A stretch of 64,000 nucleotides of DNA from Halomonas sp. TD01 (GCF_923868895.1 NZ_OV350343.1:1798001-1862000), one strand, 5' to 3'. Counted from the first letter of the stretch, positions 1-8,880 are shown. The notes: generated by a model not told the origin, from the letters alone. A program made the numbers and translations.

Positions 1-1008
1 GAGAGTCAATGCACTAAACTCGCATATTTGTTGCATTCAATGTACGACATTAAAGACATGACATATGCGTTATTGAAGGCAGTGGATAGTGAAAAGGCAA
101 ATAAATATTTAGATAAAGAAGTTTTGAATGAAAAAAAATTGAGAGTACCGTTAAAGCGAGAAGTGATTCACTCTACTTGTCAGCTTGAGAGCAACCAGCG
201 TGAATTTACCTTGTGTGTTGGTGTGCCTGTTTATAATGAAGAGAAATATATTCTAGAAACTATTAGGTCATTGAAAGATCAAGATTTCAAAGATGTTAAG
301 TTCCTGATTTCTGATAACTGCTCAACGGATAGAACGCTGGATATTATTTGCGAAGAAACGGCAGGTGATGAGCGTTTTGAAGTATTTAAACAGCCTGCAA
401 ATATCGGCGCGTCGAAAAATTTTGAATTTGTTTTTAAGAATAGTAGATCAAAATATTTTATGTGGTTAGGGGCTCATGATGTTTTGTCAAAATCTTATTT
501 ATCACTTGCTGTTGATGAAATAAAGAAACATTCTGACACTTCGATGGTAATGGGGACGCCGGTGGCCATTGATGAAGAATCTAATGTGAAAGGCTTTTTG
601 GAGAACGCTATTTATGACTTTTCACATGATAAAAAAGAAGCGCGTTATCTGAAATCGGTTGCAGAGCTTTCAAACTGTACCGTGTTACACTCGGTCTTCC
701 TTCGAAAAGCTCTAGATAAATTTGAATTCAGAGCTACTATTTCTGCTGATCATGTTTTGATAAGTCATCTATTGTGGTTTGGGGTGCTAAGAAATATAGA
801 TGGTGAAAGCTATTTTAGGCGATACTTTCATACAAGGACTGAGAGTCAAGAGGAAAGAATTGCTGGTAATAATGTTAGATTGGATAGGAATGGTTTTATT
901 GAGTATTACCTCGATGATTTAAAAGAGCTTTTAGTTAGCTTAAGTTCTTCTAAGTCTGAAAGAATTATTAAAAAAACAAATGAAATTCTCAATGCTAGGT
1001 TTTTCTAG
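1..1008 (+). CDS. Family 2 glycosyltransferase, 5' end outside window
   Basis: Predicted GT-A fold glycosyltransferase that adds a sugar to a polysaccharide repeat unit at the inner membrane. The GT2 signature starts about 60 residues after the TTG at 28: a VPVYNEE motif, then a SDNCSTD nucleotide-sugar motif, then FMWLGAHD in the place of the metal-binding DxD. The frame is open from base 1, and the roughly 60 residues before the domain are not a signal peptide, so the gene probably begins upstream of the window; TTG 28, ATG 40 and ATG 58 are alternative starts. The gene is clearly AT-rich compared with the housekeeping genes further on, as is usual for O-antigen or capsule loci. It sits 14 bases before the CDP-sugar genes. 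The transferred sugar cannot be told from sequence. Confidence 0.75.
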   Translation, partial: ESQCTKLAYLLHSMYDIKDMTYALLKAVDSEKANKYLDKEVLNEKKLRVPLKREVIHSTCQLESNQREFTLCVGVPVYNEEKYILETIRSLKDQDFKDVKFLISDNCSTDRTLDIICEETAGDERFEVFKQPANIGASKNFEFVFKNSRSKYFMWLGAHDVLSKSYLSLAVDEIKKHSDTSMVMGTPVAIDEESNVKGFLENAIYDFSHDKKEARYLKSVAELSNCTVLHSVFLRKALDKFEFRATISADHVLISHLLWFGVLRNIDGESYFRRYFHTRTESQEERIAGNNVRLDRNGFIEYYLDDLKELLVSLSSSKSERIIKKTNEILNARFF

Positions 1009-1022
1009 ATAGGATAAGTTAT

Positions 1023-1796
1023 ATGAAATGCGTCATACTGGCGGGCGGTCTGGGTACTAGAATTTCTGAAGAAACTCACCTGAAGCCAAAGCCGATGATT
1101 GAGATCGGAGGTAAACCAATACTCTGGCATATAATGAAGCTTTACTCTTTTTATGGTGTAAATGACTTTATTATTTGTTGCGGTTACAAAGGCTATGTGA
1201 TTAAAGAATATTTTGCTAACTACTTCTTGCATATGTCTGATGTGACTTTTGATATGTCAAGCAATTCGATGCAGGTACATGAAAAGCATGCAGAGCCATG
1301 GCGAGTTACATTGGTCGATACTGGGGAAGAAACTCTGACAGGTGGGCGTCTCAAGCGAGTCGCTAACTATGTCCGCGATGAGTCATCTTTCTGCTTTACC
1401 TACGGTGATGGAGTGGCCGATATAGATATCGGTGCTCAGCTTGCTTTTCATCAGCAGCATGGAAAGCTCGCTACTGTAACGGCAGTACAGCCTCCAGGTC
1501 GATATGGGGCACTGCTTCGTGACGGAACTGCCGTAAGTGGTTTCCAGGAAAAGCCACCTGGCGATGGCGCATGGATCAATGGTGGCTTTTTTGTCCTAAA
1601 CCCGCAAGTTCTGGACTTTATTGATGGGGATCAAAGTTCATGGGAAGGCCGTCCATTGGAGAGCATCGCCAATAATGGACAGCTAGAAGCTTTTGAGCAT
1701 CTTGGATTCTGGCAACCTATGGATACCCTGCGTGAAAAAAATCATCTAGAGCATCTTTGGGATTCAGGACAAGCCCCTTGGAAGTTATGGTCATGA
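1023..1796 (+). CDS. rfbF: Glucose-1-phosphate cytidylyltransferase
   Basis: Makes CDP-glucose from glucose-1-phosphate and CTP, the entry step of CDP-6-deoxyhexose pathways. The N-terminus carries the nucleotidyltransferase motif LAGGLGTR and the sugar-phosphate motif KPKPMIEIGGKP. Further on are a GDGVAD metal site and the QPPGRYGAL and INGGFFV segments typical of RfbF. Its length of 257 residues matches the family. The start ATG at 1023 follows a short purine-rich stretch, 14 bases behind the glycosyltransferase stop. The stop overlaps the next start in an ATGA arrangement, so translation with rfbG is probably coupled. Assignment as a cytidylyl- rather than thymidylyltransferase rests on these family segments and on the adjacent CDP-glucose dehydratase. 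Confidence 0.93.
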   Translation: MKCVILAGGLGTRISEETHLKPKPMIEIGGKPILWHIMKLYSFYGVNDFIICCGYKGYVIKEYFANYFLHMSDVTFDMSSNSMQVHEKHAEPWRVTLVDTGEETLTGGRLKRVANYVRDESSFCFTYGDGVADIDIGAQLAFHQQHGKLATVTAVQPPGRYGALLRDGTAVSGFQEKPPGDGAWINGGFFVLNPQVLDFIDGDQSSWEGRPLESIANNGQLEAFEHLGFWQPMDTLREKNHLEHLWDSGQAPWKLWS

Positions 1797-2851
1797 ATAA
1801 AGCTTCGCTATCGTTTTGGCAGGGTAAGCGAGTATTGGTGACCGGCCACACAGGTTTTAAGGGGTGTTGGTTGTCCCTGTGGTTACAGCGCTTGGGGGCG
1901 GAAGTAACAGGAGTTGCTTTGGCGCCCAATACACACCCCAGCTTGTTTATGCTTGCCAAGGTAGATAACAGCTTGAAGAGCTATGAGTGTGATATCCGCG
2001 ATACATATAAAGTTTCGCGTACCATACACGAAGCTAAACCAGAAATAGTGTTTCACTTGGCTGCTCAATCTTTGGTGCGTGCCAGCTATCGAGATCCTTT
2101 GGCTACCTATGCTACTAATGTTCAAGGTACGGCCAATGTGTTGGAGAGCCTGCGAGGGTTGGAACACGCGCGTGTAGTTGTGGCGATTACAACCGATAAG
2201 GTATACCGAAATCTCGAACAGCCATATCCGTATCGCGAGACCGATCATCTTGGTGGGCATGATCCCTACAGTGCCAGTAAAGCAGCCGCTGAGTTGGTGG
2301 TTGCCAGTTACCGTGATGCTTTCTTGGCGGAGCAAGGGGTTGCTGTGGCGACTGCTCGAGCTGGTAACGTTATTGGCGGCGGAGACTGGGCTGAAGATCG
2401 CTTATTGCCTGACGCTGTGCGCGCCTGGAGTACTGAACAGTCTGTGTATATTCGACACCCGGGAGCAGTACGCCCTTGGCAACATGTGCTAGAACCTCTT
2501 TTTGCTTATCTGTGCTTGGCAGAACAGCTATATGAGAACCCCAAAAAAGCAGGAGCCTATAACTTTGGTCCTCGCCCTCATGATGCAGCCACAGTGGAAG
2601 ATGTTATTACACAGGCGTGCAAATCATTCGGGAGTGGTGAGATTGAGTGGGGCGGTGGTCATGCAGGGCCACATGAAGCAAATTGGTTGGCGTTAGAGAC
2701 TGCCAAGGCGCGGACTGTATTGGGCGTTGAGCCGCATTGGCAGTTGGTGCAATCTGTATCTCGCACAATGAATTGGTATCGACGTCAGCTTGCAGGGGAA
2801 TCAGCTCAAGCGCTGTGTTTAGAAGATATCACAGCCTACGAGTCACTATAG
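1793..2851 (+). CDS. rfbG: CDP-glucose 4,6-dehydratase
   Basis: Converts CDP-glucose to CDP-4-keto-6-deoxyglucose using bound NAD+. It is an extended short-chain dehydrogenase: the dinucleotide motif TGHTGFKG is at residues 17-24, followed by a TTDKVY segment and the catalytic Tyr-x3-Lys in YSASKAAAE. The length of 352 residues fits RfbG. ATG 1793 is chosen because it overlaps the rfbF stop (ATGA); an ATG two codons earlier is also possible. The 4-keto product is the substrate needed by the three enzymes encoded next. Confidence 0.93.
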   Translation: MNKASLSFWQGKRVLVTGHTGFKGCWLSLWLQRLGAEVTGVALAPNTHPSLFMLAKVDNSLKSYECDIRDTYKVSRTIHEAKPEIVFHLAAQSLVRASYRDPLATYATNVQGTANVLESLRGLEHARVVVAITTDKVYRNLEQPYPYRETDHLGGHDPYSASKAAAELVVASYRDAFLAEQGVAVATARAGNVIGGGDWAEDRLLPDAVRAWSTEQSVYIRHPGAVRPWQHVLEPLFAYLCLAEQLYENPKKAGAYNFGPRPHDAATVEDVITQACKSFGSGEIEWGGGHAGPHEANWLALETAKARTVLGVEPHWQLVQSVSRTMNWYRRQLAGESAQALCLEDITAYESL

Positions 2852-2862
2852 GAAGCATAATA

Positions 2863-3423
2863 ATGGGCCTACTGACCGTGAGCGATACCCCGTTAAATGG
2901 ACTGATGCTTGTGCAAAGAGAGCAAGTTGGAGATCACCGTGGTTTTCTTCAGCGACTTTTTTGTGCTGATTTTTTAAAGCAAGCTGGTTGGCATACTCCT
3001 ATTGCGCAAATCAATCATACTTTTACACGGCACAGAGGCACTGTGCGTGGTCTTCATTTTCAACATGCGCCTTATGCAGAAATGAAGCTGGTGACTTGTT
3101 TGAAAGGTGCGGTATGGGATTTGGCAGTAGATTTACGTCCCGGTACCCCTACGTTTCTCCACTGGTACGCGGAAGAGCTGAGCGCAGAGAATCAGCGATC
3201 TTTGCTGATACCTGAAGGGTTTGCACATGGTTTCCAAGCCTTAAGTGATGACGTTGAAATGCTCTATTGTCATTCTCAAAGCTACGAACCGACTATGGAA
3301 GGAGGATTGCACCCGCAAGACCCCAGCCTAGCGATTACTTGGCCACTCCCCATCAATACATTGTCGGATCGAGATGCTTCTCATAAGCTGATTGATAATA
3401 ACTTTGCAGGAGTCGTGCTTTGA
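2863..3423 (+). CDS. rfbC: RmlC-type sugar epimerase (dTDP-4-dehydrorhamnose 3,5-epimerase family)
   Basis: Cupin-fold epimerase expected to invert C3 and/or C5 of the CDP-4-keto-6-deoxy sugar made by RfbG. Catalytic His65 lies in RGLHFQ, exactly where RmlC has it. The IPEGFAHGF strand, a tyrosine at 141 and the DPSLAITWP end motif are also present. It has 186 residues, normal for the family. ATG 2863 follows AGGAAG at a good distance; the longer open frame from 2737 lies inside rfbG and is not used. The stop overlaps the next gene's TTG start. The family name refers to dTDP sugars, but here the neighbours make a CDP sugar, so the substrate assignment is inference. Whether it acts at C3, C5 or both cannot be decided from the sequence. 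Confidence 0.85.
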   Translation: MGLLTVSDTPLNGLMLVQREQVGDHRGFLQRLFCADFLKQAGWHTPIAQINHTFTRHRGTVRGLHFQHAPYAEMKLVTCLKGAVWDLAVDLRPGTPTFLHWYAEELSAENQRSLLIPEGFAHGFQALSDDVEMLYCHSQSYEPTMEGGLHPQDPSLAITWPLPINTLSDRDASHKLIDNNFAGVVL

Positions 3424-4646
3424 ACTGTCGGCATTGTGCAACACCGTTAAGTCATACGTTTCTTGACTTAGGTTTTGCCCCCCCTTCTAACGCGTATCTT
3501 ACGGCTGCTGAACTCGCTAAACCGGAAAAGCATTACCCGCTAAGAGTTAAAGTCTGCGATCAATGTTGGTTAGTGCAGACGGAGGATTATGCTCAGGCAA
3601 ATGAACTCTTCAGCCCTGACTATGCTTACTTTTCGAGCACGTCTAGTGGCTGGTTGGCCCACGCTAAACATTATGTTGAACAGGTATCTAGTGAGCTGAG
3701 TCTTAATTCAGATAGCCTAGTTATTGAAGTGGCATCTAATGATGGGTATTTGCTTAAAAACTTTGTTGCCATGGGGATCCCATGCCTTGGTATTGAGCCA
3801 ACCGACAGCACCGCGACGGCCGCGGAAGCGAAAGGGGTTCCTGTTCTACGTGAGTTCTTTGGCGAAGCGTTGGGTAAGCAACTAGCCCGCGAGGGTAAAA
3901 AAGCAGATCTAATTATCGGTAATAATGTTTACGCCCATGTGCCTAATATTAACGACTTTACCCGCGGGCTTAAGGCGGTACTTAAGCCAAGTGGCACGAT
4001 TACTCTAGAATTTCCCCACCTGATGCGTTTGCTTGAGCACTTCCAGTTCGACACTATCTATCATGAGCACTACTCTTATTTATCGCTCTCCGCGGTAAGT
4101 CGTATCTTCCAGTCTGTAGGCCTGCGCATTTGGCAAGTGGAAGAGCTGAATACACATGGAGGAAGTTTGCGTATATTTTGCTGTCATGATGAGGATGATA
4201 GGGAAAATTATGAATCAGTTGCGGCAATGCTGCATGTGGAGTATAGCCGCGGCCTGCAACGATTGGGAACCTATCTCGACTTTCAGTCCCGCGCAAATAA
4301 AATAAAGGATGATCTGCTATATTTTCTTATTAAGCAAAAGCGTGCAGGAAAAAAAATTGCTGCCTATGGAGCTGCTGCTAAAGGCAATACCTTGCTTAAC
4401 TACGCTGGAATAAAGCCAGATTTACTTCCATTTGTATGTGATGCAGCGCCTGCCAAACAGGGAAAATTTATGCCAGGAAGCCACATACCCATCTTTTCAC
4501 CAGATCAGCTTGTGGGTAGCCAGCTAGACTATTTACTGGTCTTGCCCTGGAATATTTTAGAGGAAGTGCAGCAGCAAAATAGTGAGATCCAAGAAAGAGG
4601 AACGGCATTTGTTATTGCTGTTCCAGAACTTCGTATTTTTGAGTGA
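3420..4646 (+). CDS. NDP-hexose C-methyltransferase (TylC3/NovU-like)
   Basis: SAM-dependent C-methyltransferase of the three-domain type that branches deoxysugars, usually at C3 next to a 4-keto group. The N-terminal zinc domain begins NCRHC and has a second CDQC pair. The SAM-binding loop is VIEVASNDGYL. A YHEHYSY catalytic segment follows in mid-protein, and the C-terminal domain carries AAYGAAAKGNTLLNY, a hallmark of this family. At 408 residues it is full length. The start is TTG 3420 in a TTGA overlap with the epimerase stop, implying coupled translation. Its place between a 4,6-dehydratase/epimerase and an aminotransferase fits methylation of a 4-keto intermediate before amination. Confidence 0.85.
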   Translation: MNCRHCATPLSHTFLDLGFAPPSNAYLTAAELAKPEKHYPLRVKVCDQCWLVQTEDYAQANELFSPDYAYFSSTSSGWLAHAKHYVEQVSSELSLNSDSLVIEVASNDGYLLKNFVAMGIPCLGIEPTDSTATAAEAKGVPVLREFFGEALGKQLAREGKKADLIIGNNVYAHVPNINDFTRGLKAVLKPSGTITLEFPHLMRLLEHFQFDTIYHEHYSYLSLSAVSRIFQSVGLRIWQVEELNTHGGSLRIFCCHDEDDRENYESVAAMLHVEYSRGLQRLGTYLDFQSRANKIKDDLLYFLIKQKRAGKKIAAYGAAAKGNTLLNYAGIKPDLLPFVCDAAPAKQGKFMPGSHIPIFSPDQLVGSQLDYLLVLPWNILEEVQQQNSEIQERGTAFVIAVPELRIFE

Positions 4647-4650
4647 AAAA

Positions 4651-5799
4651 ATGGAAAATATAATTAAGCCACAGATACCTGTTTTCAAGCCCCTGATTGA
4701 AGAGAGCGAAATCGCTGCAGCAGTTGAGTCGCTGGAGTTGGGTTGGCTTGGTATGGGTAGCTACGTAAAAGATTTTGAAGCTGAATTAACCCGGGTCTGT
4801 GATTTTGCCTCCGGCGAAGACCGCCATGTTGTTGCTGTGAGTACAGGGCATGCAGCACTTCATCTCTCGTTGTTGATGATAGGTGTGGGTTCTGGCGATG
4901 AGGTTATTACACCATCATTTAATAATGCTGCTGATTTTCAAGCAATTCGTGCTTGTGGAGCCGAGCCTGTTTTTGTTGATATAAAAGAAGAAACACTTTG
5001 CATTGATGTTGATAAGGTGGAGAGCCTGATAACAGATAAGACCAAATGTATTATCTGTATGGATTATGATATTTTTCTTTGCGATCATAATGCATTGCGA
5101 AAAATATCAAAAAAATACAACATACCAATTCTCCATGATGCTGCGCACTCTTTTGGCTCTTATTATAAGGGGCGACCAACTGGAAATCAGCATGAATACA
5201 CTATGTTTAGTTTTGATCCTGTTAAGACAGTAACTTGTATTGATGGTGGGGCTGTTGTCGTTAAAGGGGCGGAAAATGTAAAGCGACTACAGGCAATGCG
5301 TTTGATTGGTATGACGCAGTCTGCGGAACAGATGTATACAAATTCAAGAGCATGGACATATGATATTGAAGGGCTAGGGTTTAGGTATCACATGGCTAAC
5401 TTGCATGCTGCAATAGGCCTTTCCCAAATCTCAAAGCTTGATAAGATACGGAGTACTCGACAAATAGCATGTAAAAAATATTATGATGAACTCTCTTCAA
5501 TTACGTGGTTAGAAGCCCCTAAGGGTGACTTTGAGGAAGTTAGTCCTTTCCTTTACTATATTAGGGTTCTTAATGGTAATCGTGATGAGCTTCGTGAGCA
5601 TATGAAGTCACAGGGCGTCGATACAGGCATTCATTGGCAGGCAGGTCATAAATTTACATATTTTAAGGGTTGCCGAAAAGGTGATCTGGATGTAACTGAA
5701 AAAATTGTCGATCAAATTTTATCGCTCCCCCTTCATAGTTATATGAGCGAGAAGGACCAAAATCGAATCATTCAATCTATAGCATCTTTCCGTGGTTGA
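4651..5799 (+). CDS. DegT/DnrJ/EryC1/StrS-type sugar aminotransferase
   Basis: PLP-dependent aminotransferase expected to convert the 4-keto group of the CDP-sugar to an amine. The PLP phosphate region reads STGHAALHLS. Asp163 in LHDAAHSFG is placed to bind the pyridine nitrogen, and Lys192 in FDPVKTV is the Schiff-base lysine, so this is a true aminotransferase and not the lysine-less dehydratase relative used in 3-deoxygenation. ATG 4651 lies four bases after the methyltransferase stop. The longer reading from 4582 would overlap that gene by 65 bases and is not favoured. It has 382 residues. The amino position (C4 most likely) is inferred from the pathway, not seen. Confidence 0.87.
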   Translation: MENIIKPQIPVFKPLIEESEIAAAVESLELGWLGMGSYVKDFEAELTRVCDFASGEDRHVVAVSTGHAALHLSLLMIGVGSGDEVITPSFNNAADFQAIRACGAEPVFVDIKEETLCIDVDKVESLITDKTKCIICMDYDIFLCDHNALRKISKKYNIPILHDAAHSFGSYYKGRPTGNQHEYTMFSFDPVKTVTCIDGGAVVVKGAENVKRLQAMRLIGMTQSAEQMYTNSRAWTYDIEGLGFRYHMANLHAAIGLSQISKLDKIRSTRQIACKKYYDELSSITWLEAPKGDFEEVSPFLYYIRVLNGNRDELREHMKSQGVDTGIHWQAGHKFTYFKGCRKGDLDVTEKIVDQILSLPLHSYMSEKDQNRIIQSIASFRG

Positions 5800-5801
5800 A
5801 A

Positions 5802-6449
5802 ATGAAATATCAAGATATCTTTCAAGCGCTTAAAGGGGTTGGTGATATAGACTTATCTTCCCTAGTGTTACCTGTGGCTGAAACAGGCTTCGCATTATAT
5901 CCGATTAACTGTAATCCTGGTTGTGTCGATAAAGTTGTTGTTAGTATGTTGACAGAGGCTCGAAATAGAAATCGTGATTCATTTTTAACATATTTCGAAG
6001 CTACTCCTGAACGGACATTCCAGTGGATTGTAAGTTCCGTTGCCAAGGATAGTACGAGAATCTTGTTTGCACTTAGGGATATTGGAACAAAAGAGCTTTA
6101 TGGCTACATGGGACTAGCCTATGGTGATGCTAGAGGAACCCGTATTGAAGGGGATGCGATTGTTCGTTTCAGCGACACAGGTCGTCCTGGCTTGATGCGT
6201 GCGGCATTTCTCAGCTTAGTTGAGTGGGTAATGGTCGATATAGGTATCAAGGAAGTGTGGGTTAGGGTTCGATCAAGTAATCCAGCTGTTACGTTTTATA
6301 ATCAGTGTGGTTTTTCAGTAGAGTTTGATGCGCCGCTGTATGAAGTAAACGGATCTCGCGGTGAGCTTGAGGAGCTTAGCGAAACCCCTCTAAAAGACCA
6401 TGCTATAGTATCAGCTGATTCACTTTTCCATATGAAGTACCACTGTTAA
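5802..6449 (+). CDS. GNAT-family N-acyltransferase (amino-sugar acetylation likely)
   Basis: A 215-residue GNAT-fold protein. The acetyl-CoA loop region is not a perfect Q/RxxGxG/A, but the late GNAT signature NPAVTFYNQCGF is clear, after a beta-strand reading EVWVRVRSS. It directly follows the aminotransferase: a TTG at 5796 would overlap that stop and ATG 5802 is three bases past it. N-acylation of the freshly made amino sugar is therefore the natural role, as in other 4-amino-4,6-dideoxyhexose pathways. The acyl group is not known. Confidence 0.72.
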   Translation: MKYQDIFQALKGVGDIDLSSLVLPVAETGFALYPINCNPGCVDKVVVSMLTEARNRNRDSFLTYFEATPERTFQWIVSSVAKDSTRILFALRDIGTKELYGYMGLAYGDARGTRIEGDAIVRFSDTGRPGLMRAAFLSLVEWVMVDIGIKEVWVRVRSSNPAVTFYNQCGFSVEFDAPLYEVNGSRGELEELSETPLKDHAIVSADSLFHMKYHC

Positions 6450-6580
6450 AGTTGATGGGAAAAGCTTGCTTAGGCTAATTTACTGAAAGATTATTGAGTT
6501 AATTAGTTATGGACAGGGAGGTCAAAAATAGTTTCGTTTATAGGGTGAAAGAAATTTCTGCTATGATTTTGGAGATAAAT

Positions 6581-7375
6581 ATGAAAAGTAGTGACGACAA
6601 TCCATTTGCACAGTTTTTACGAGAAAGTCATGATTCAATAAGCAGTTATTCTTCTGAAACTGAATGGAATCGTCAGTCAAATGAGTGGTTAGTGAGAGCC
6701 TTTGACAAACGATACATGTACAATTTTCAGTGGATGGGTAGGCCGATTATCCAAACGCCAGTTGACATGGCAGCCATTCAGGAGCTGATCTGGCAAATAA
6801 AGCCGGATTTGATCATCGAAACAGGCATCGCTCACGGTGGTTCACTGATGCTAAGTGCATCTATGCTCGCGTTGTTAGATATGTGCGAAGCCATCGAGAC
6901 AGGCGCAGTGCTTGATCCCAAACAGTCTAAACGAAAAGTACTGGGTATCGATATTGATATTCGCGCACACAACAGGGAGGCTATTGAAGCTCACCCTATG
7001 GCCTCACGTATCGAAATGATTCAAGGCTCCAGCATTGCGCCTGAAGTAATTGAGCAGGTTCAACAAATAGCCGAGGGTTACGAACGCGTGCTGGTCTGTC
7101 TGGATTCTAACCATACCCACGACCACGTACTGGCCGAGCTGGAAGCCTATGCGCCGTTGACGAGTGTTGGAAGCTATTGTGTAGTATTCGACACCATTGT
7201 AGAAGACATGCCAGCTGATATGTTTCCTGATCGTCCCTGGGGGCCGGGAAACAATCCAAAAACGGCTGTATGGAAGTACTTAGGAATGCACAGCGAATTT
7301 GAAATTGACAAGAATATTCACAATAAACTTTTGATTACAGTTGCGCCAGATGGTTACTTAAAAAGAGTTAGTTGA
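6581..7375 (+). CDS. CmcI-family (cephalosporin hydroxylase-like) SAM methyltransferase
   Basis: Rossmann-fold protein of the cephalosporin hydroxylase family (CmcI), whose members in polysaccharide loci are probably sugar O-methyltransferases. The SAM-binding strand and loop read IIETGIAHGGS. A family-specific LDSNHTHDHV stretch with Asp and His residues follows, then VFDTIVEDMP. ATG 6581 is preferred because TTGGAG precedes it at ideal distance; ATG 6509 or 6563 would add a poorly conserved leader. That gives 264 residues. It is separated from the acyltransferase by about 130 AT-rich bases and is the last recognisable gene of the cluster. The acceptor is unknown. Confidence 0.75.
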   Translation: MKSSDDNPFAQFLRESHDSISSYSSETEWNRQSNEWLVRAFDKRYMYNFQWMGRPIIQTPVDMAAIQELIWQIKPDLIIETGIAHGGSLMLSASMLALLDMCEAIETGAVLDPKQSKRKVLGIDIDIRAHNREAIEAHPMASRIEMIQGSSIAPEVIEQVQQIAEGYERVLVCLDSNHTHDHVLAELEAYAPLTSVGSYCVVFDTIVEDMPADMFPDRPWGPGNNPKTAVWKYLGMHSEFEIDKNIHNKLLITVAPDGYLKRVS

Positions 7376-8046
7376 TAAAGATTTACTCGCCAGAGAAAAG
7401 ATGCAAAGTGAAGTGGGCGGTAGAGTGAATTTTTGGCTGCAGTGAGTGGTTTTGTGGTCAGTGCTAAATGGTTTTATATGGCCGTCAGGATTAAGCTGAC
7501 GGCCAATTATTATGGGCAAGAGAGAAAGCGGCAGTAATAGCCAATACCACCTCATTGTTGACAGTTTCAATTGCGAATTGACGACACATTAGATCATGCT
7601 TGCCCGTTTTAGAATGAAGGCATAGATATATGGATGGCCGATAATTATAACAAGCAGCTGAGTATTCTGGCTGATGCCATTAAGCAGTAACGGAAGTATA
7701 CGAAGGGGATGCTGTCTTAAAAGTGACATTGATTTTCCGCATTCCTAAAGGTTTTACCTGGCACATTATAAGCGCTAGGTAACAAGCAGGTTACTTGGTG
7801 GACGTCGGGTTCTCCTAGGGGCAGCACCAGATGGTGTCGGGAGATAGAAACTCTTGAGGTGTGAAGACAAGCACCCCATAGCACCGCCGATTGATCCTAA
7901 ATTCCAAAAAACACTAAGAAAGCTGTTTATTATTTCTTTTTTGCTGGTATCTTGGCTCTATTGCGCTGGTAAATGTTCGACGAACGTCGCAACCGGCGCC
8001 CACGTTTAAAGCAGGGTGCTTAAGTGCCCCAAAGAGGAAAAAAAAT
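7376..8046. other. 671-base intergenic region without a recognised gene
   Basis: No open frame with coding character was seen on either strand; the longest minus-strand frame (7358-7570) has no ribosome site or recognisable motif. The region holds a perfect 10-bp stem-loop at 7479-7505 and a 17-codon frame at 7630-7683 that I do not believe. It marks the change from AT-rich polysaccharide genes to GC-richer core genes and may contain remnants of a lost gene. The last 14 bases carry AAGAGG, the ribosome site of the next gene. Confidence 0.6.
7479..7505. terminator. Perfect 10-bp stem-loop, possible terminator
   Basis: TGGCCGTCAG pairs with CTGACGGCCA across a 7-base loop. It stands about 105 bases behind the last polysaccharide gene. 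There is no run of four or more T after it on the plus strand, so intrinsic termination is doubtful; it could instead be an RNA-processing or Rho-related element. Confidence 0.35.
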
Positions 8047-8817
8047 ATGGCGAATGTGAGCCGTTGGAAAAAAGCCGTTGCCGTTCTTTCGCTTAGTGTT
8101 GTGGGTGGTGTGCTGTCTGCCGCTGCTTATGCGGATACGCTGCGAGTCGGCATGTCTGGGGGGTATTTCCCCTTTACATACGTTGAGCGTGATGAGCTGA
8201 AAGGCTTTGAAGTGGATGTAATGAACGCCGTTGGTAATGTAACTGGCGATGAAATTGAGTTCGTGACAGCAAGCTTCTCTGGCTTGGCGGGCATGCTGGA
8301 ATCGGGGCGCATTGATACCATTGCTAACCAAATCACCATTACCGATGAGCGCAAAGCGAAGTACGCCTTCACCGCGCCGTATGTTTACGATGGTGCCCAG
8401 GTTGTTGTGCGGGCAGGTAATGACACTATTCAGGGGGTTGAAGATTTATCCGGCAAAAGCGTTGCGGTGAATCTCGGTTCTAACTACGAGCAGTTGCTGC
8501 GTGAGCAGCCTAATGCCGATGAGATCGATATTCGTACCTACGAATCTAACGTCGAGCAGGATGTGGCGCTTGGCCGTATCGATGCGTTTGTGATGGATCG
8601 CGTTAGCGCAAGCCAAGTGATCAGCGAGCGCGGTTTGCCGCTTTCATTGGCTGGCCAGCCGTTCACAACCATCGAAAACGCGCTGCCGTTCCGTGATGAT
8701 GAAGAGGGCCGTGCTCAGCGTGACCGCGTAGGCGCCGCTCTGGAAGAGCTGCGTGAAAACGGCACGTTAGGTGAAATATCGCAAAAATGGTTCGATACTG
8801 ATATCACTCAGCCATAA
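8047..8817 (+). CDS. Polar amino acid ABC transporter, periplasmic binding protein (cystine-type)
   Basis: Family 3 extracellular solute-binding protein of 256 residues. A signal peptide with a basic start, hydrophobic core and AYA cleavage site ends near residue 29; the mature part begins DTLRVGM. The ligand-pocket segments GYFPFTY and LKGFEVDV, the stretch IANQITITDERK and the NLGSNYEQ motif match the E. coli cystine-binding protein TcyJ (FliY) closely, so cystine or a similar polar amino acid is the likely ligand. AAGAGG precedes ATG 8047. A strong hairpin terminator follows before the permease gene, which would make more binding protein than membrane subunits. Confidence 0.85.
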   Translation: MANVSRWKKAVAVLSLSVVGGVLSAAAYADTLRVGMSGGYFPFTYVERDELKGFEVDVMNAVGNVTGDEIEFVTASFSGLAGMLESGRIDTIANQITITDERKAKYAFTAPYVYDGAQVVVRAGNDTIQGVEDLSGKSVAVNLGSNYEQLLREQPNADEIDIRTYESNVEQDVALGRIDAFVMDRVSASQVISERGLPLSLAGQPFTTIENALPFRDDEEGRAQRDRVGAALEELRENGTLGEISQKWFDTDITQP

Positions 8818-8853
8818 TCGCGGCTTTACCTCGTGACGGCTATCTTTAGATTG

Positions 8854-8880
8854 CGGCCGTGGCAATGCCACGGCCGTTTT
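8854..8880 (+). terminator. Attenuating rho-independent terminator
   Basis: CGGCCGTGGC and GCCACGGCCG form a perfect 10-bp stem with an AAT loop, followed by TTTT. Its place between the binding-protein and permease genes suggests partial termination, so that the binding protein is over-expressed. Confidence 0.8.

Noticed and set aside
7630..7683. Seventeen-codon frame MADNYNKQL... as a small gene
   Set aside because: Too short, no good ribosome site and no recognised family.
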